Shown piece after piece: positions 1 to 5,990 of a DNA stretch of 40,374 nucleotides (position 1 is its first letter; each line of letters opens with the position of its first letter). Source of the DNA: a virus; the IMG/VR virus record IMGVR_UViG_3300037193_000497, positions 1-40,374 of that record; one strand, 5' to 3'. Position numbers and translations under genes: made by a program. Under the pieces are notes generated by a model, which saw only the letters and a list, made by a program, of their open reading frames with translations, was not told the DNA's origin and ran no database searches.

Positions 1-57
1 ACAGATATTCTTCACTGCTTTGTGAATAACAATTTGACCTGGCCTCCCCTTTGTAAT
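1..57 (-). CDS. Partial ORF, possible terminase small subunit N-terminus
   Basis: An open frame runs off the left edge and reads ITKGRPGQIVIHKAVKNIC. The lysine-glycine-arginine-proline opening followed by a basic helix is common at the N-termini of phage terminase small subunits, and the neighbouring HNH and T5orf172 genes suit that position. No ATG, GTG or TTG precedes it in frame after the T5orf172 stop, so either it starts at a rare ATT or ATA codon or the match is accidental. Only 19 codons are visible, so the family call is weak. Confidence 0.3.
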   Translation of the reverse strand, partial: MTKGRPGQIVIHKAVKNIC

Positions 58-65
58 GCTTTTCG

Positions 66-404
66 TTATTTATTTGCTTCATACTGCTTATACTTAAGCT
101 TGATGTCTTCGATCTGTTGTTCTGATAGCCTGAACCATTCGTTACCCAATGCGAAGGCATGATAGCGATAGTGTAGCTCCTTCTCATAATCACCTTTGAA
201 TACAGCTAGTATTTGTAGTTCGCTGAAGAAGCTCTGTTGTATGTGGTTGATCCTTACTACCGGGTGGGTTGACCTGCCTATCTTAACGTATCCGCTTAAT
301 GAAAAAGACCTTAGCTTGAATGACTTTATTCGTGTCTCTTGGTGCTTTGTCAAGCGAATGAAGAATATCTGTAGAATGTAATTTGTAAATCCGAGTGCTG
401 TCAT
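66..404 (-). CDS. T5orf172 (GIY-YIG-like) domain protein
   Basis: Protein of 112 aa. From about residue 38 it shows GYVKIGRS, then an arginine about ten residues on, then E-x-x-LH-x-x-Y and NEWFRL. This is the pattern of the T5orf172/MUG113 domain, a GIY-YIG-related putative nuclease fold frequent in phages. The ATG at 404 is chosen over an upstream TTG because it overlaps the stop of the preceding gene as ATGA, the coupling used throughout this operon. Its substrate is unknown. It is the second GIY-YIG-type gene in the left arm, with the one at 6893-7201. Confidence 0.7.
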   Translation of the reverse strand: MTALGFTNYILQIFFIRLTKHQETRIKSFKLRSFSLSGYVKIGRSTHPVVRINHIQQSFFSELQILAVFKGDYEKELHYRYHAFALGNEWFRLSEQQIEDIKLKYKQYEANK

Positions 405-670
405 AGCCAATTATTGCAAGTAGTGTGTAGACCTTGAATTTCGGTAAAAATGCCCACTTTCTTTCCTTCGTGTCTCATAAAACGCTCGTTTTCATACTGA
501 TCACCGAGCATGTACAGATATTGTTCTCTGCTGCTGTCGCGTAGTTTAATACCGGATTGATCAGCATTCTCAAACAGGCAAAACAAAGCATAGTTTAGAT
601 AATCGTTATTAATAAACCTGAACCTGCTGTATTCGGCTACGCTGTTAGCCATGTAGTAGTAAGGGGTCAT
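401..670 (-). CDS. Hypothetical protein, 89 aa
   Basis: I do not recognise this protein. It is rich in Tyr, Asn and Arg, has no transmembrane segment or cysteine pair, and begins MTPYYYMANS. It is coupled by ATGA overlaps at both ends, to a 57-aa gene upstream and the T5orf172 gene downstream. That tight packing supports it as a translated member of the minus-strand operon. Confidence 0.6.
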   Translation of the reverse strand: MTPYYYMANSVAEYSRFRFINNDYLNYALFCLFENADQSGIKLRDSSREQYLYMLGDQYENERFMRHEGKKVGIFTEIQGLHTTCNNWL

Positions 671-840
671 TCTTTCTGGAATAAGTGTCCGTTAAACTCT
701 GTTTTGTTCGTAATTACGATCTTGATGTACGTTTCTGGGGCATGAAATCGCTTCTCACTGTCATCAATGGCATTCATTTGCTCCTGACTGGTTATCTCTG
801 GCAAGGGCTGATACATAGGTATGAAAGGCGTTCGTTTCAT
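667..840 (-). CDS. Small hypothetical protein, 57 aa
   Basis: A short frame beginning MKRTPFIPMYQPLPEITSQE fills the gap between the HNH gene and the 89-aa gene, with ATGA overlaps at both its start and its stop. It is acidic in the middle, has no recognisable domain and is probably soluble. The double overlap is the main argument that it is real. Confidence 0.6.
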   Translation of the reverse strand: MKRTPFIPMYQPLPEITSQEQMNAIDDSEKRFHAPETYIKIVITNKTEFNGHLFQKE

Positions 841-1133
841 TTATTGTATTTTCTATTCTTGTCCTGTGCCGACTTTCTTGCGTGGCACCTGTTTGTCAAT
901 GATTGTAAATTGCTCATGTCAGTTCTGCTGCCGCCTTCTTTTATCGGCTGTATGTGATCCACCATTTCCGCCTTTACCCTCTTTCCAGCGCATTGATCAC
1001 ACTCGCAAAATGGATTTAATTCAAGTTTACGGGCTCTGGTTGCCTTCCATTCTGCGCTATTGTACCATGGATCAGGGTTGTACCTGGTTTGTGTGCGCTT
1101 TATCCACGGTCTCTTTCGTTCCGGAATTATCAT
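837..1133 (-). CDS. HNH endonuclease
   Basis: Protein of 98 aa with a compact HNH nuclease core. CECDQC supplies a zinc-binding cysteine pair, VDHIQPI carries the catalytic His of the beta-hairpin, NLQSL supplies the Asn, and RCHARKS supplies the final Cys-His metal ligand. Free-standing HNH proteins of this size next to terminase and portal genes are typical of HK97-like phages, where they assist packaging-linked DNA cleavage; that role is inferred here. Its start overlaps the 3' end of the interrupted coiled-coil gene by about 60 bp in another frame. No closer in-frame start keeps the Trp-rich N-terminus. Confidence 0.88.
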   Translation of the reverse strand: MIIPERKRPWIKRTQTRYNPDPWYNSAEWKATRARKLELNPFCECDQCAGKRVKAEMVDHIQPIKEGGSRTDMSNLQSLTNRCHARKSAQDKNRKYNK

Positions 1134-1296
1134 TTTCTACGTGATTTGAGTCCTCACCAAGTATCTCAGAAGCGTCGCGCAGTGTTGTTTTAAGCCTGCC
1201 AATCTTCCTTCTGAGGATGATAGCTTTGTCGTGAAATTCCTGTTCTTTTGCTTCGCTGCCTTTGAGTTCTTTTTCGAGTTCGTTGATCTTCTGTAA
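1072..1296 (-). pseudogene. 3' fragment of small coiled-coil gene split by an IS
   Basis: This frame has no usable start codon of its own and reads QKINELEKELKGSEAKEQEF at its beginning, a strongly helical, probably coiled-coil protein. The missing start lies at 3237-3239 beyond the insertion sequence. Removing 1297-3222 plus one copy of the 8-bp duplication restores an uninterrupted frame beginning MDILQKINELEKEL and ending near 1072, about 77 aa. The insertion falls after about five codons, so the gene is very probably inactive. Its original function is unknown. Confidence 0.8.
1289..1296. repeat. Target-site duplication, left copy
   Basis: TTCTGTAA lies directly outside the left inverted repeat. 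The same eight bases occur directly outside the right inverted repeat at 3223-3230. Eight bp is the duplication length known for IS1595-family elements. Confidence 0.92.
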
Positions 1297-1320
1297 GGTA
1301 ACTATATATTTATTGACCCT
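1297..1320. repeat. IS left inverted repeat
   Basis: Starts GGTAACTATATA and ends TTGACCCT. It matches the inverted sequence at 3199-3222 at 22 of 24 positions, with mismatches at positions 13 and 19. Confidence 0.9.
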
Positions 1321-1330
1321 AACCGGGTTT

Positions 1331-1352
1331 AAAGAAAGCCGGACTTTCCGGC
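1331..1352 (-). terminator. Intrinsic terminator inside the IS
   Basis: On the minus strand GCCGGA-AAG-TCCGGC forms a perfect 6-bp stem with a 3-nt loop, followed by TTTCTTT. It lies just after the stop of the 78-aa HTH-like gene and would end the IS operon before the element's edge. Confidence 0.8.
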
Positions 1353-1362
1353 AATCTGTTTG

Positions 1363-1599
1363 TTAAACTTCTCTCTGTGAGATCAGGCGCAAAGCATCAT
1401 TAAATGCATCAGTTTCCCCACTCTCCAAATCGTCACGTAATTCCAGGAGAATCTTTGAGAGCTTTTGCATTTCATCGTCACTTAAAGACCTCCCATCTGT
1501 ACCGTTCAATTTTTTATTGAACGCATCCTTTGACATGCCCATCCTGATGGCTAGCAGATTTCGGTTTAACTTCCATTTGTCAATCACTTCTTTAAGCAT
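1363..1599 (-). CDS. HTH-like passenger protein of the IS
   Basis: Protein of 78 aa. Residues about 8-45 read like a helix-turn-helix of the XRE type: LLAIRMGMSKDAFNKKLNG resembles the paired helices in which the second helix contacts DNA, followed by an acidic helical tail. Its start overlaps the transposase 3' end by 16 bp, implying translational coupling, and it is followed by a terminator inside the element. A role in regulating the element, or as a host-interaction passenger, is inference. Confidence 0.65.
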   Translation of the reverse strand: MLKEVIDKWKLNRNLLAIRMGMSKDAFNKKLNGTDGRSLSDDEMQKLSKILLELRDDLESGETDAFNDALRLISQREV

Positions 1600-2516
1600 A
1601 GTTGTTTGTAGGTTAAATGTGAATTGATATTGTTGAGCATAGCGTCAAATCGGAAGTTTTCAGAATAACCACGGGTGTTGTATCTGAACACAAATTCATC
1701 AAGGTATTTTTGAAGATGCTTATCAGACATTGAATGGTAGATGCCGATTACACCACGTTTCAGTAGTGACCAAAAGCCCTCTATTGAATTTGTATGAACA
1801 CCATCCTTTGAGTATTCACCAGCACCGTGATTGATAAACTGGTGTTTGAATATGCGAGAAAGGCCACGGTAGCCCCACCATTCGTCTGTGTGGACGGTTG
1901 AACCGAACTCCACATTGTTTACGATGAAAGGCCGTAAGCTGTAGCCACGGGTATTTAAGACCTTAATTGCGCGAAGCTGGCCGCCACGCTCAATAATGCC
2001 CAGCACTGGAATTTTAGTTGCTGATGAGCGGCCCTGCGTTCCGGGTGTCTGCTTTGATTTGTGTTTGTTTGACTCCTTGCCACCTATGAAAGTTTCATCC
2101 GCTTCAATGATGCCTGTAAGTTTTTCGCCATTGCTGATGAGAAGCGTGTGACGAACACGGTGCAGCATAAACCAAGCGGTCTTTTGCGTTACCCCTAAGT
2201 CACGATGTAATTGCAGGGATGAAATACCTTTCTTATGTGATGTGATCAGGTAGATTGCGGCAAACCATTTTTGAAGACTGATTTTAGAGTCTTCGAAGAT
2301 AGTACCAACTTTAACGGAAAATTGGCGCTGGCATTTGGCGCACTTGTAACGCTTTCCATCCGTGTACTTGAATACGTGATCGTGTTTACATTCTTTGTAA
2401 GGACAAACGATATTACCGTTCCAGCGAATCAGTTCCAGATAATCACGGCAAACCTGCTCATCTTTAAAGTAAGTGAGCAAGTCTACAAGGGTTTTGAATT
2501 TACGAAGGGCTACCAT
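1584..2516 (-). CDS. IS1595-family (ISXO2-like) transposase
   Basis: Protein of 310 aa that should catalyse cut-and-insert or replicative movement of the surrounding element. An N-terminal zinc ribbon (CPYKEC at about 38 and CAKC at about 58) precedes the family helical segment. The DDE-type core is visible as EADETFIGG (first Asp), VHTDEWWGY (second Asp) and HTNSIEGFWSLLKRG, where Asn takes the third catalytic position, as is usual for ISXO2-like members. Length is normal for the family and no frameshift is seen, so the enzyme looks intact. The gene starts by TAATG overlap with the upstream passenger gene. Confidence 0.93.
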   Translation of the reverse strand: MVALRKFKTLVDLLTYFKDEQVCRDYLELIRWNGNIVCPYKECKHDHVFKYTDGKRYKCAKCQRQFSVKVGTIFEDSKISLQKWFAAIYLITSHKKGISSLQLHRDLGVTQKTAWFMLHRVRHTLLISNGEKLTGIIEADETFIGGKESNKHKSKQTPGTQGRSSATKIPVLGIIERGGQLRAIKVLNTRGYSLRPFIVNNVEFGSTVHTDEWWGYRGLSRIFKHQFINHGAGEYSKDGVHTNSIEGFWSLLKRGVIGIYHSMSDKHLQKYLDEFVFRYNTRGYSENFRFDAMLNNINSHLTYKQLCLKK

Positions 2517-2743
2517 TATTCAATCAGTTTGGTGATGGGAGGCAAATTTTCAGCGCTATTTTGTAACCATTCCAATTCATCTGGATTGATGATGAATTGC
2601 GTTTCATCCAAAGAATAGCCAATTGAAGGTATCGTTACAGTAATTACAAACGCCCCATCATCGTAGATGGATTCTATTTTTAGAACAGTACCGAATTTTA
2701 CAATCCGTTTTAGTACTGTCATTGTTTGAATATCGGTGTTCAT
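2516..2743 (-). CDS. IS passenger protein, 75 aa
   Basis: A small protein that appears beta-rich: VKFGTVLKIESIYDDGAFVI and then an acidic stretch ending in PDELEWLQNSAENL. The pattern of alternating strands suggests an SH3- or tudor-like barrel, but I do not recognise a family. It overlaps the transposase start by one base (TAATG), so it is probably co-translated. It lies wholly within the inverted repeats and is therefore carried by the element. Confidence 0.6.
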   Translation of the reverse strand: MNTDIQTMTVLKRIVKFGTVLKIESIYDDGAFVITVTIPSIGYSLDETQFIINPDELEWLQNSAENLPPITKLIE

Positions 2744-2791
2744 TTTTTAGCACGTTGCTGATGGGAACCGGATTTTTAAAAAGGGAGGCTT

Positions 2792-3085
2792 TTAAGCCTG
2801 CCCTGTGGTGATGAATCTTGTGAAGTATTGATCTTCGTTAATTTTCAAGATCTCCATTGTATCTTTTTTAGTCGCCTCAGAGATACCGTTGAATTTCTTT
2901 GCGAGGAACATTTGATCTTTTACTTTCTTCTCTCCGTACGCACCGAAAAGGTTAATAACACACTCTGAACCGTAAGTCTTAGAGCCTACCTGAAACACGT
3001 TCTTAATCTCCCGTCCGCAGCAAGCGCAAGTATATTCGTAACCGGCTACGTTTCTAAGTTTGGTGATTTCGATTTTCTGTGTCAT
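2792..3085 (-). CDS. IS passenger protein with zinc-binding cysteines
   Basis: Protein of 97 aa, first gene of the IS operon. YTCACCGREI at about residue 18 and TYGSEC at about residue 37 supply three or four cysteines suited to a zinc site. The rest is Lys-rich and helical. No catalytic motif is visible, so a DNA- or RNA-binding role is only a guess. It lies about 27 nt downstream of a good promoter inside the element. Confidence 0.6.
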   Translation of the reverse strand: MTQKIEITKLRNVAGYEYTCACCGREIKNVFQVGSKTYGSECVINLFGAYGEKKVKDQMFLAKKFNGISEATKKDTMEILKINEDQYFTRFITTGQA

Positions 3086-3108
3086 TGTCGTATTGTTTAA
3101 TTATGATA

Positions 3109-3139
3109 TAAAGATAATCCATTTGGATTTACCGCGCAA
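3109..3139 (-). promoter_or_regulatory. Promoter of the IS operon
   Basis: On the minus strand a TTG is followed by 20 nt and then TATCTTTA, a one-base mismatch to the Bacteroidota -7 element TAnnTTTG. It sits just upstream of the first passenger gene and within the element. Confidence 0.65.
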
Positions 3140-3198
3140 GGTTTTTCATTAAAATATTTCATAATTCTTTAAAAACGCTGTTTTTGGCCAAATTTGAA

Positions 3199-3222
3199 AG
3201 GGTGAATAAGTATATAGTTACC
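3199..3222. repeat. IS right inverted repeat
   Basis: Read from the outside inward on the minus strand it begins GGTAACTATATA and matches the left repeat at 22 of 24 positions. Confidence 0.9.
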
Positions 3223-3239
3223 TTCTGTAATATGTCCAT
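3223..3239 (-). pseudogene. 5' fragment of the IS-split gene, with its start codon
   Basis: ATG at 3237-3239 begins MDILQ and runs straight into the IS. It lies 17 nt after the stop of the 107-aa gene at 3257, the right spacing for a former operon member. The right copy of the target duplication (TTCTGTAA, 3223-3230) is part of this coding sequence. Read-through into the IS gives only a 24-aa peptide. Confidence 0.8.
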
Positions 3240-3256
3240 AGAATTAAATTGTTTCA

Positions 3257-3580
3257 CTATTGTTTTGGTATAAGGCCAAGTATTAAATCGACGTTAACAA
3301 TGGCTCTGCAAGAATGTTCGAGTATTTGCTTTGTCCTCTCGATTGATTTGATATGATCATAAACCTTAATAACGGTGTTGTATGAATGAGGTACTGTAAT
3401 AGCTATCTCTCTTAACTCAGCCTCTATACGCTCTGCCTCTTTGTAATCAACGCCACGTAAAATCAAAGTTCGTTGATACTCGGATTTAACGCTGTTCTTT
3501 GGCAATTCCAAGATACGCTCCAATTCTCTGAATCGTGCACTTTCATCTTCAGCCTGTCTGAGTAATTGAAAGATATTCAT
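3257..3580 (-). CDS. Hypothetical helical protein, 107 aa
   Basis: An almost entirely helical, charged protein (for example ESARFRELERILEL and YKEAERIEAELREI) without cysteines, membrane segments or a motif I recognise. It is the gene immediately before the IS-interrupted gene, so the insertion may also reduce co-expression of the genes further downstream. Confidence 0.65.
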   Translation of the reverse strand: MNIFQLLRQAEDESARFRELERILELPKNSVKSEYQRTLILRGVDYKEAERIEAELREIAITVPHSYNTVIKVYDHIKSIERTKQILEHSCRAIVNVDLILGLIPKQ

Positions 3581-3595
3581 CGCTTCAATATTTGT

Positions 3596-4057
3596 TCAAA
3601 AGTAAATCAATAACGCTATTGCAAACACAATTAAGCGGATAGCAAATCTCCAATTAGGGCCTATCCGATGCCAGAATTTTATCTGCTCTGATCGCGAGGT
3701 CTTGCCCTCGTACGTGAACCAATTGGAACCGGGTTTTATTACTCCATTCCTTTCAAGCTTGTAAGTTACAAAGTAGCTGAAGGTAAGGAAGTGGATTGCA
3801 AATGACATGAATATCGCAGAGGCTATACTCGATATTGACAAATCAGAAGGATGAACATTAAAATACCTAATAACTGTTGCCAGCCAGCCAAACAACAAGA
3901 AACCGAATATCCTGAGATAAATGTCAAAGCCCCTGAAGCCTTTCTCTTTGAGTGATTCACCGCTTCTGTCGTTTCGGCTTTCGATGATCACCGGCAAGCA
4001 AAGAACAAAGAAGGCCACTACCGCAGCTATTAAGGAATAAATAGGGTTAAAATGCAT
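3596..4057 (-). CDS. Four-segment membrane protein
   Basis: Protein of 153 aa with hydrophobic segments near residues 6-24, 48-66, 76-98 and 134-152, separated by basic loops. It is therefore predicted to be an integral inner-membrane protein. It is not obviously a holin, since it is longer and lies far from the amidase. It sits in the small-gene operon downstream of a 51-aa gene. No family recognised. Confidence 0.65.
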   Translation of the reverse strand: MHFNPIYSLIAAVVAFFVLCLPVIIESRNDRSGESLKEKGFRGFDIYLRIFGFLLFGWLATVIRYFNVHPSDLSISSIASAIFMSFAIHFLTFSYFVTYKLERNGVIKPGSNWFTYEGKTSRSEQIKFWHRIGPNWRFAIRLIVFAIALLIYF

Positions 4058-4074
4058 TGAATTTCAGTTAGTTA

Positions 4075-4230
4075 TTACCATTTAAAGCGTTCGATATACT
4101 TTGCTATGGCGATCATCAAAGCATACTTTTCGGAATTATAGATTATTACATCATGGTCAACATAAGTTTCTGTTTCTTGCTTGATCAACTCTAGTAAACG
4201 TTCAAGCTCTTTAATGTCTTCTTGTGTCAT
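4075..4230 (-). CDS. Small hypothetical protein, 51 aa
   Basis: A short helical, acidic protein beginning MTQEDIKELERLLELIKQET and ending in ERFKW. Its start overlaps the stop of the preceding 56-aa gene as ATGA. It fills an otherwise empty interval in the operon, which supports it being real. Confidence 0.55.
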   Translation of the reverse strand: MTQEDIKELERLLELIKQETETYVDHDVIIYNSEKYALMIAIAKYIERFKW

Positions 4231-4397
4231 ATCCTTCCCTTTTTCTTCTTGAAATCAACTATCTTCCATATCCATGTTCCCACGGCGACAGCGTTGAAGA
4301 TCCAGCCTAATATGTCCCAGTCGGTACCTATGATAATGGCTGTGCCTATGAAGATAAGCAATCCGGTAGCAAGTGAGGTTGGTAATATCTGCTTCAT
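4227..4397 (-). CDS. Small membrane protein, 56 aa
   Basis: Two hydrophobic stretches (LATGLLIFIGTAIII and LGWIFNAVAVGTWIW) are followed by a basic tail DFKKKKGRI, so it is probably a two-pass membrane peptide with the tail in the cytoplasm. ATGA overlaps join it to the genes on both sides. The size and topology would also suit a small holin-like or superinfection-exclusion peptide; neither can be shown. Confidence 0.6.
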   Translation of the reverse strand: MKQILPTSLATGLLIFIGTAIIIGTDWDILGWIFNAVAVGTWIWKIVDFKKKKGRI

Positions 4398-4708
4398 GAT
4401 TGACTGACTTTAAACTTTTCTCCTAACACAACTTCATGCGCAAATCTGACAATCGAAATCAATTGAGAATCATGGATCGTTGTGAAGTATTGGCTGTTGT
4501 AAACTGTATACTGCACCTTGTACATGCGCCTGCACTTAGTGTCGCCACTTACCTCACCGAATCCGAATATAGATTCGCCTTTAACCGATCCTGTTATCTC
4601 CGTAAAAGCGTCTACCACTACCCCTTCTTCTTCTTCAGCCTTGTTGTAGTCTCTAAATCCGTGTGCACCTGTGGGATAATACCGAAATTTAATTGTGTTG
4701 CCGATCAT
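4394..4708 (-). CDS. Hypothetical protein, 104 aa
   Basis: A soluble, beta-rich protein with an acidic run (EEEE at about 26) and Gly-Phe-rich centre (SIFGFGEVSG). The N-terminal half, TIKFRYYPTG and GVVVDAFTEI, looks like a small beta-barrel. No cysteine pair except a single Cys. I do not recognise the family. It is coupled to the 56-aa membrane protein by ATGA. Confidence 0.6.
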   Translation of the reverse strand: MIGNTIKFRYYPTGAHGFRDYNKAEEEEGVVVDAFTEITGSVKGESIFGFGEVSGDTKCRRMYKVQYTVYNSQYFTTIHDSQLISIVRFAHEVVLGEKFKVSQS

Positions 4709-4727
4709 ATTGTTTGTGTTGGTGTTG

Positions 4728-4901
4728 TCATGCGTCTCCGTTCATTGTGTCTGCAAAATAGTCTGTCCACTCTTCGAGTAGTTCAGCGCGGTCATCATCA
4801 TTTAATGCTTTCGCTCTAGCGTTGTCAATTGCTGTTATGACTCTGTTCGCAAACTCAGCAGCCATTTGCCAATTCTTTTCTCTTCGCTCCTGTTCTGTCA
4901 T
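4728..4901 (-). CDS. Small hypothetical protein, 57 aa
   Basis: Helical, acidic protein beginning MTEQERREKNWQMAAEFANR and ending DYFADTMNGDA. Its ATG overlaps the stop of the NinG-like gene, so it is probably translated by coupling from that gene. No known domain. Confidence 0.6.
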   Translation of the reverse strand: MTEQERREKNWQMAAEFANRVITAIDNARAKALNDDDRAELLEEWTDYFADTMNGDA

Positions 4902-5308
4902 AGCCCCTTTTTACGTCTCAGTTCCTTTACTTTATCGGTGAACTCCTGTAGCTTTTCTTCAAGCTCAGGACGGGTGAATTTCTCCATTGAGTGAGCTTTT
5001 AAATTGAGATCCACTAACGCTTTCTTTTTCATGGTCAAGCCCCAGCGTTGAATATGTTCGTAATGATTAAAACGATTACAGTCTTGACAGGCCGGAGCGA
5101 GATTTGGAAGATAGAAACGCGTTGCCATATTTGCTCTGTCTTTGAAATGAGCACAATCGCTATCGGCCCACCAAAGTCTTTCAGAGCAAGAAACGCATTT
5201 AACTGTACCTCTATCGTCAGCAGCATTCAGCCTCACGTAAAGCGAAACCTGTTCGTCAACCTTCTTTATCAGGGCTCCTAACTTTTCAACTTTGATTGCC
5301 GTTCTCAT
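4898..5308 (-). CDS. ninG: NinG/Rap-like recombination nuclease
   Basis: Protein of 136 aa resembling lambda NinG (Rap), a structure-specific nuclease that resolves branched recombination intermediates. Visible landmarks are CVSCSERLWW at about 38, DCAHFKDRANMATRF at about 51 containing the conserved His, and CQDCNRFNHYEH at about 74, so that the paired CxxC elements frame an HNH-like core. The C-terminal 50 residues are a basic helix. The family places it in phage recombination and replication, although here it sits among small minus-strand genes and not with a recognisable recombinase. Confidence 0.85.
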   Translation of the reverse strand: MRTAIKVEKLGALIKKVDEQVSLYVRLNAADDRGTVKCVSCSERLWWADSDCAHFKDRANMATRFYLPNLAPACQDCNRFNHYEHIQRWGLTMKKKALVDLNLKAHSMEKFTRPELEEKLQEFTDKVKELRRKKGL

Positions 5309-5309
5309 T

Positions 5310-5546
5310 CTATTCTGCCCCCTCAGAGGCGGTTACTTTTTCGATGGGTTTAGGAAGATGTTGCCAATGCGTAACGCGGTAGATTTCTCTACTTGTCAAA
5401 TCCGAGTACCATTTACCATGATCGTGTGCGTAATATGCTACAGTCATTTTAGGCTCCATTATTCCAAAAAAGGGCTCATCAAATTGAACCAGTACTTCAA
5501 ACGTCCCCTCGTCTGGTTTCTGTTGACCTGCGTCTATCCACTCCAT
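5310..5546 (-). CDS. DUF551-like phage protein
   Basis: Protein of 78 aa beginning MEWIDAGQQKPDEGTFEVLV and ending with VTHWQHLPKPIEK. The opening W-I-x-x-x-x-x-x-P, a central VAYY and a closing THW-x-x-LP-x-P are the signature of DUF551, a family of phage-encoded proteins of unknown function. It ends one base before the NinG-like gene. Confidence 0.7.
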   Translation of the reverse strand: MEWIDAGQQKPDEGTFEVLVQFDEPFFGIMEPKMTVAYYAHDHGKWYSDLTSREIYRVTHWQHLPKPIEKVTASEGAE

Positions 5547-5567
5547 ACATTTTTCTTTTATAACCTA

Positions 5568-5732
5568 TCAAAAAATTCTTTTTATACGACGTTCGTCCAC
5601 TTGCATTTTTATAGGCTCGTAAGAAGCTCGGCTGCCATTGGTGAATTTCCAGATTTCATTTTCCCATTTAGCAACCTCCCAATCATGGTTCTCATCCCAC
5701 TTAACCCAATAAAAACCCTCTTCTCTCTTCAT
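5568..5732 (-). CDS. Small Trp-rich protein, 54 aa
   Basis: Begins MKREEGFYWVKWDENHDWEV and has five Trp in the first 30 residues. The GFYWVKW...WEVAKWENEIW pattern closely resembles the C-terminal half of the plus-strand protein at 15877-16110 (GYYWVKYQGQWLIAEY), so the two probably share a small phage domain. It is short for the family, and function is unknown. Confidence 0.6.
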   Translation of the reverse strand: MKREEGFYWVKWDENHDWEVAKWENEIWKFTNGSRASYEPIKMQVDERRIKRIF

Positions 5733-5754
5733 ACTGTTGTTTACCCCATTTTAG

Positions 5755-5940
5755 TTAACCGATTGTTGCTGCCTCACCGTCTTTGGTTTTGATCTTACTC
5801 AGGAAGTCTTTCATCTTGTCTTCGATACGTTTCCTTGACTCTTCCTTAGTCTCTGCACGCATGGTATGGGCTTTATCAGGATCGGCTATTTGCACGATAG
5901 CAAACTCAAATGGAGAAACTACTTTCTTGTCGGTGTTCAT
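5755..5940 (-). CDS. Hypothetical protein, 61 aa
   Basis: A charged protein with a helical, Lys/Glu-rich centre (RAETKEESRKRIEDKMKDFL), no cysteines and no membrane segment. It lies just downstream of a strong intrinsic terminator, so it needs either its own promoter or read-through from the glycine-rich gene. I see no convincing promoter match in the 30-bp gap. Confidence 0.55.
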   Translation of the reverse strand: MNTDKKVVSPFEFAIVQIADPDKAHTMRAETKEESRKRIEDKMKDFLSKIKTKDGEAATIG

Positions 5941-5968
5941 ATTCGTATTTTCATTTAAATGTCGTAAG

Positions 5969-5990
5969 AAAAAAAGGGTAGGCTCTACCC
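5969..5990 (-). terminator. Intrinsic terminator after the glycine-rich gene
   Basis: On the minus strand GGGTAG-AGC-CTACCC is a perfect 6-bp stem with 3-nt loop, followed directly by seven Ts. The TAG stop codon of the glycine-rich gene lies inside the stem. Confidence 0.85.

Larger units (their letters stand above)
1297..3222. mobile_element. IS1595-family insertion sequence with passenger genes
   Basis: A 1926-bp element bounded by 24-bp imperfect inverted repeats beginning GGTAACTATATA (22 of 24 positions match) and flanked by a perfect 8-bp direct duplication. It carries an ISXO2-like transposase and three co-directional small genes, a promoter near its right end and an intrinsic terminator near its left end, so it is a self-contained expression unit. 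It interrupts a small phage gene after about five codons. The perfect duplication and intact transposase suggest a recent insertion. Passenger genes are known in some IS1595-family members, but I cannot match this gene set to a named element. Confidence 0.92.

Noticed and set aside
685-1144. Plus-strand open frames opposite the HNH and small genes
   Set aside because: They lie antisense to a recognisable HNH protein and packed ATGA-coupled genes; their products are hydrophobic or Cys-rich without any known motif.
3152-3239. Fusion peptide of 24 aa reading from the interrupted gene into the IS
   Set aside because: It is an accident of the insertion; it ends quickly within the inverted-repeat flank and has no sign of selection.
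4222-4819. Plus-strand open frames opposite the small membrane and 104-aa genes
   Set aside because: They are shadows of the coupled minus-strand genes and have no promoter or matching spacing.
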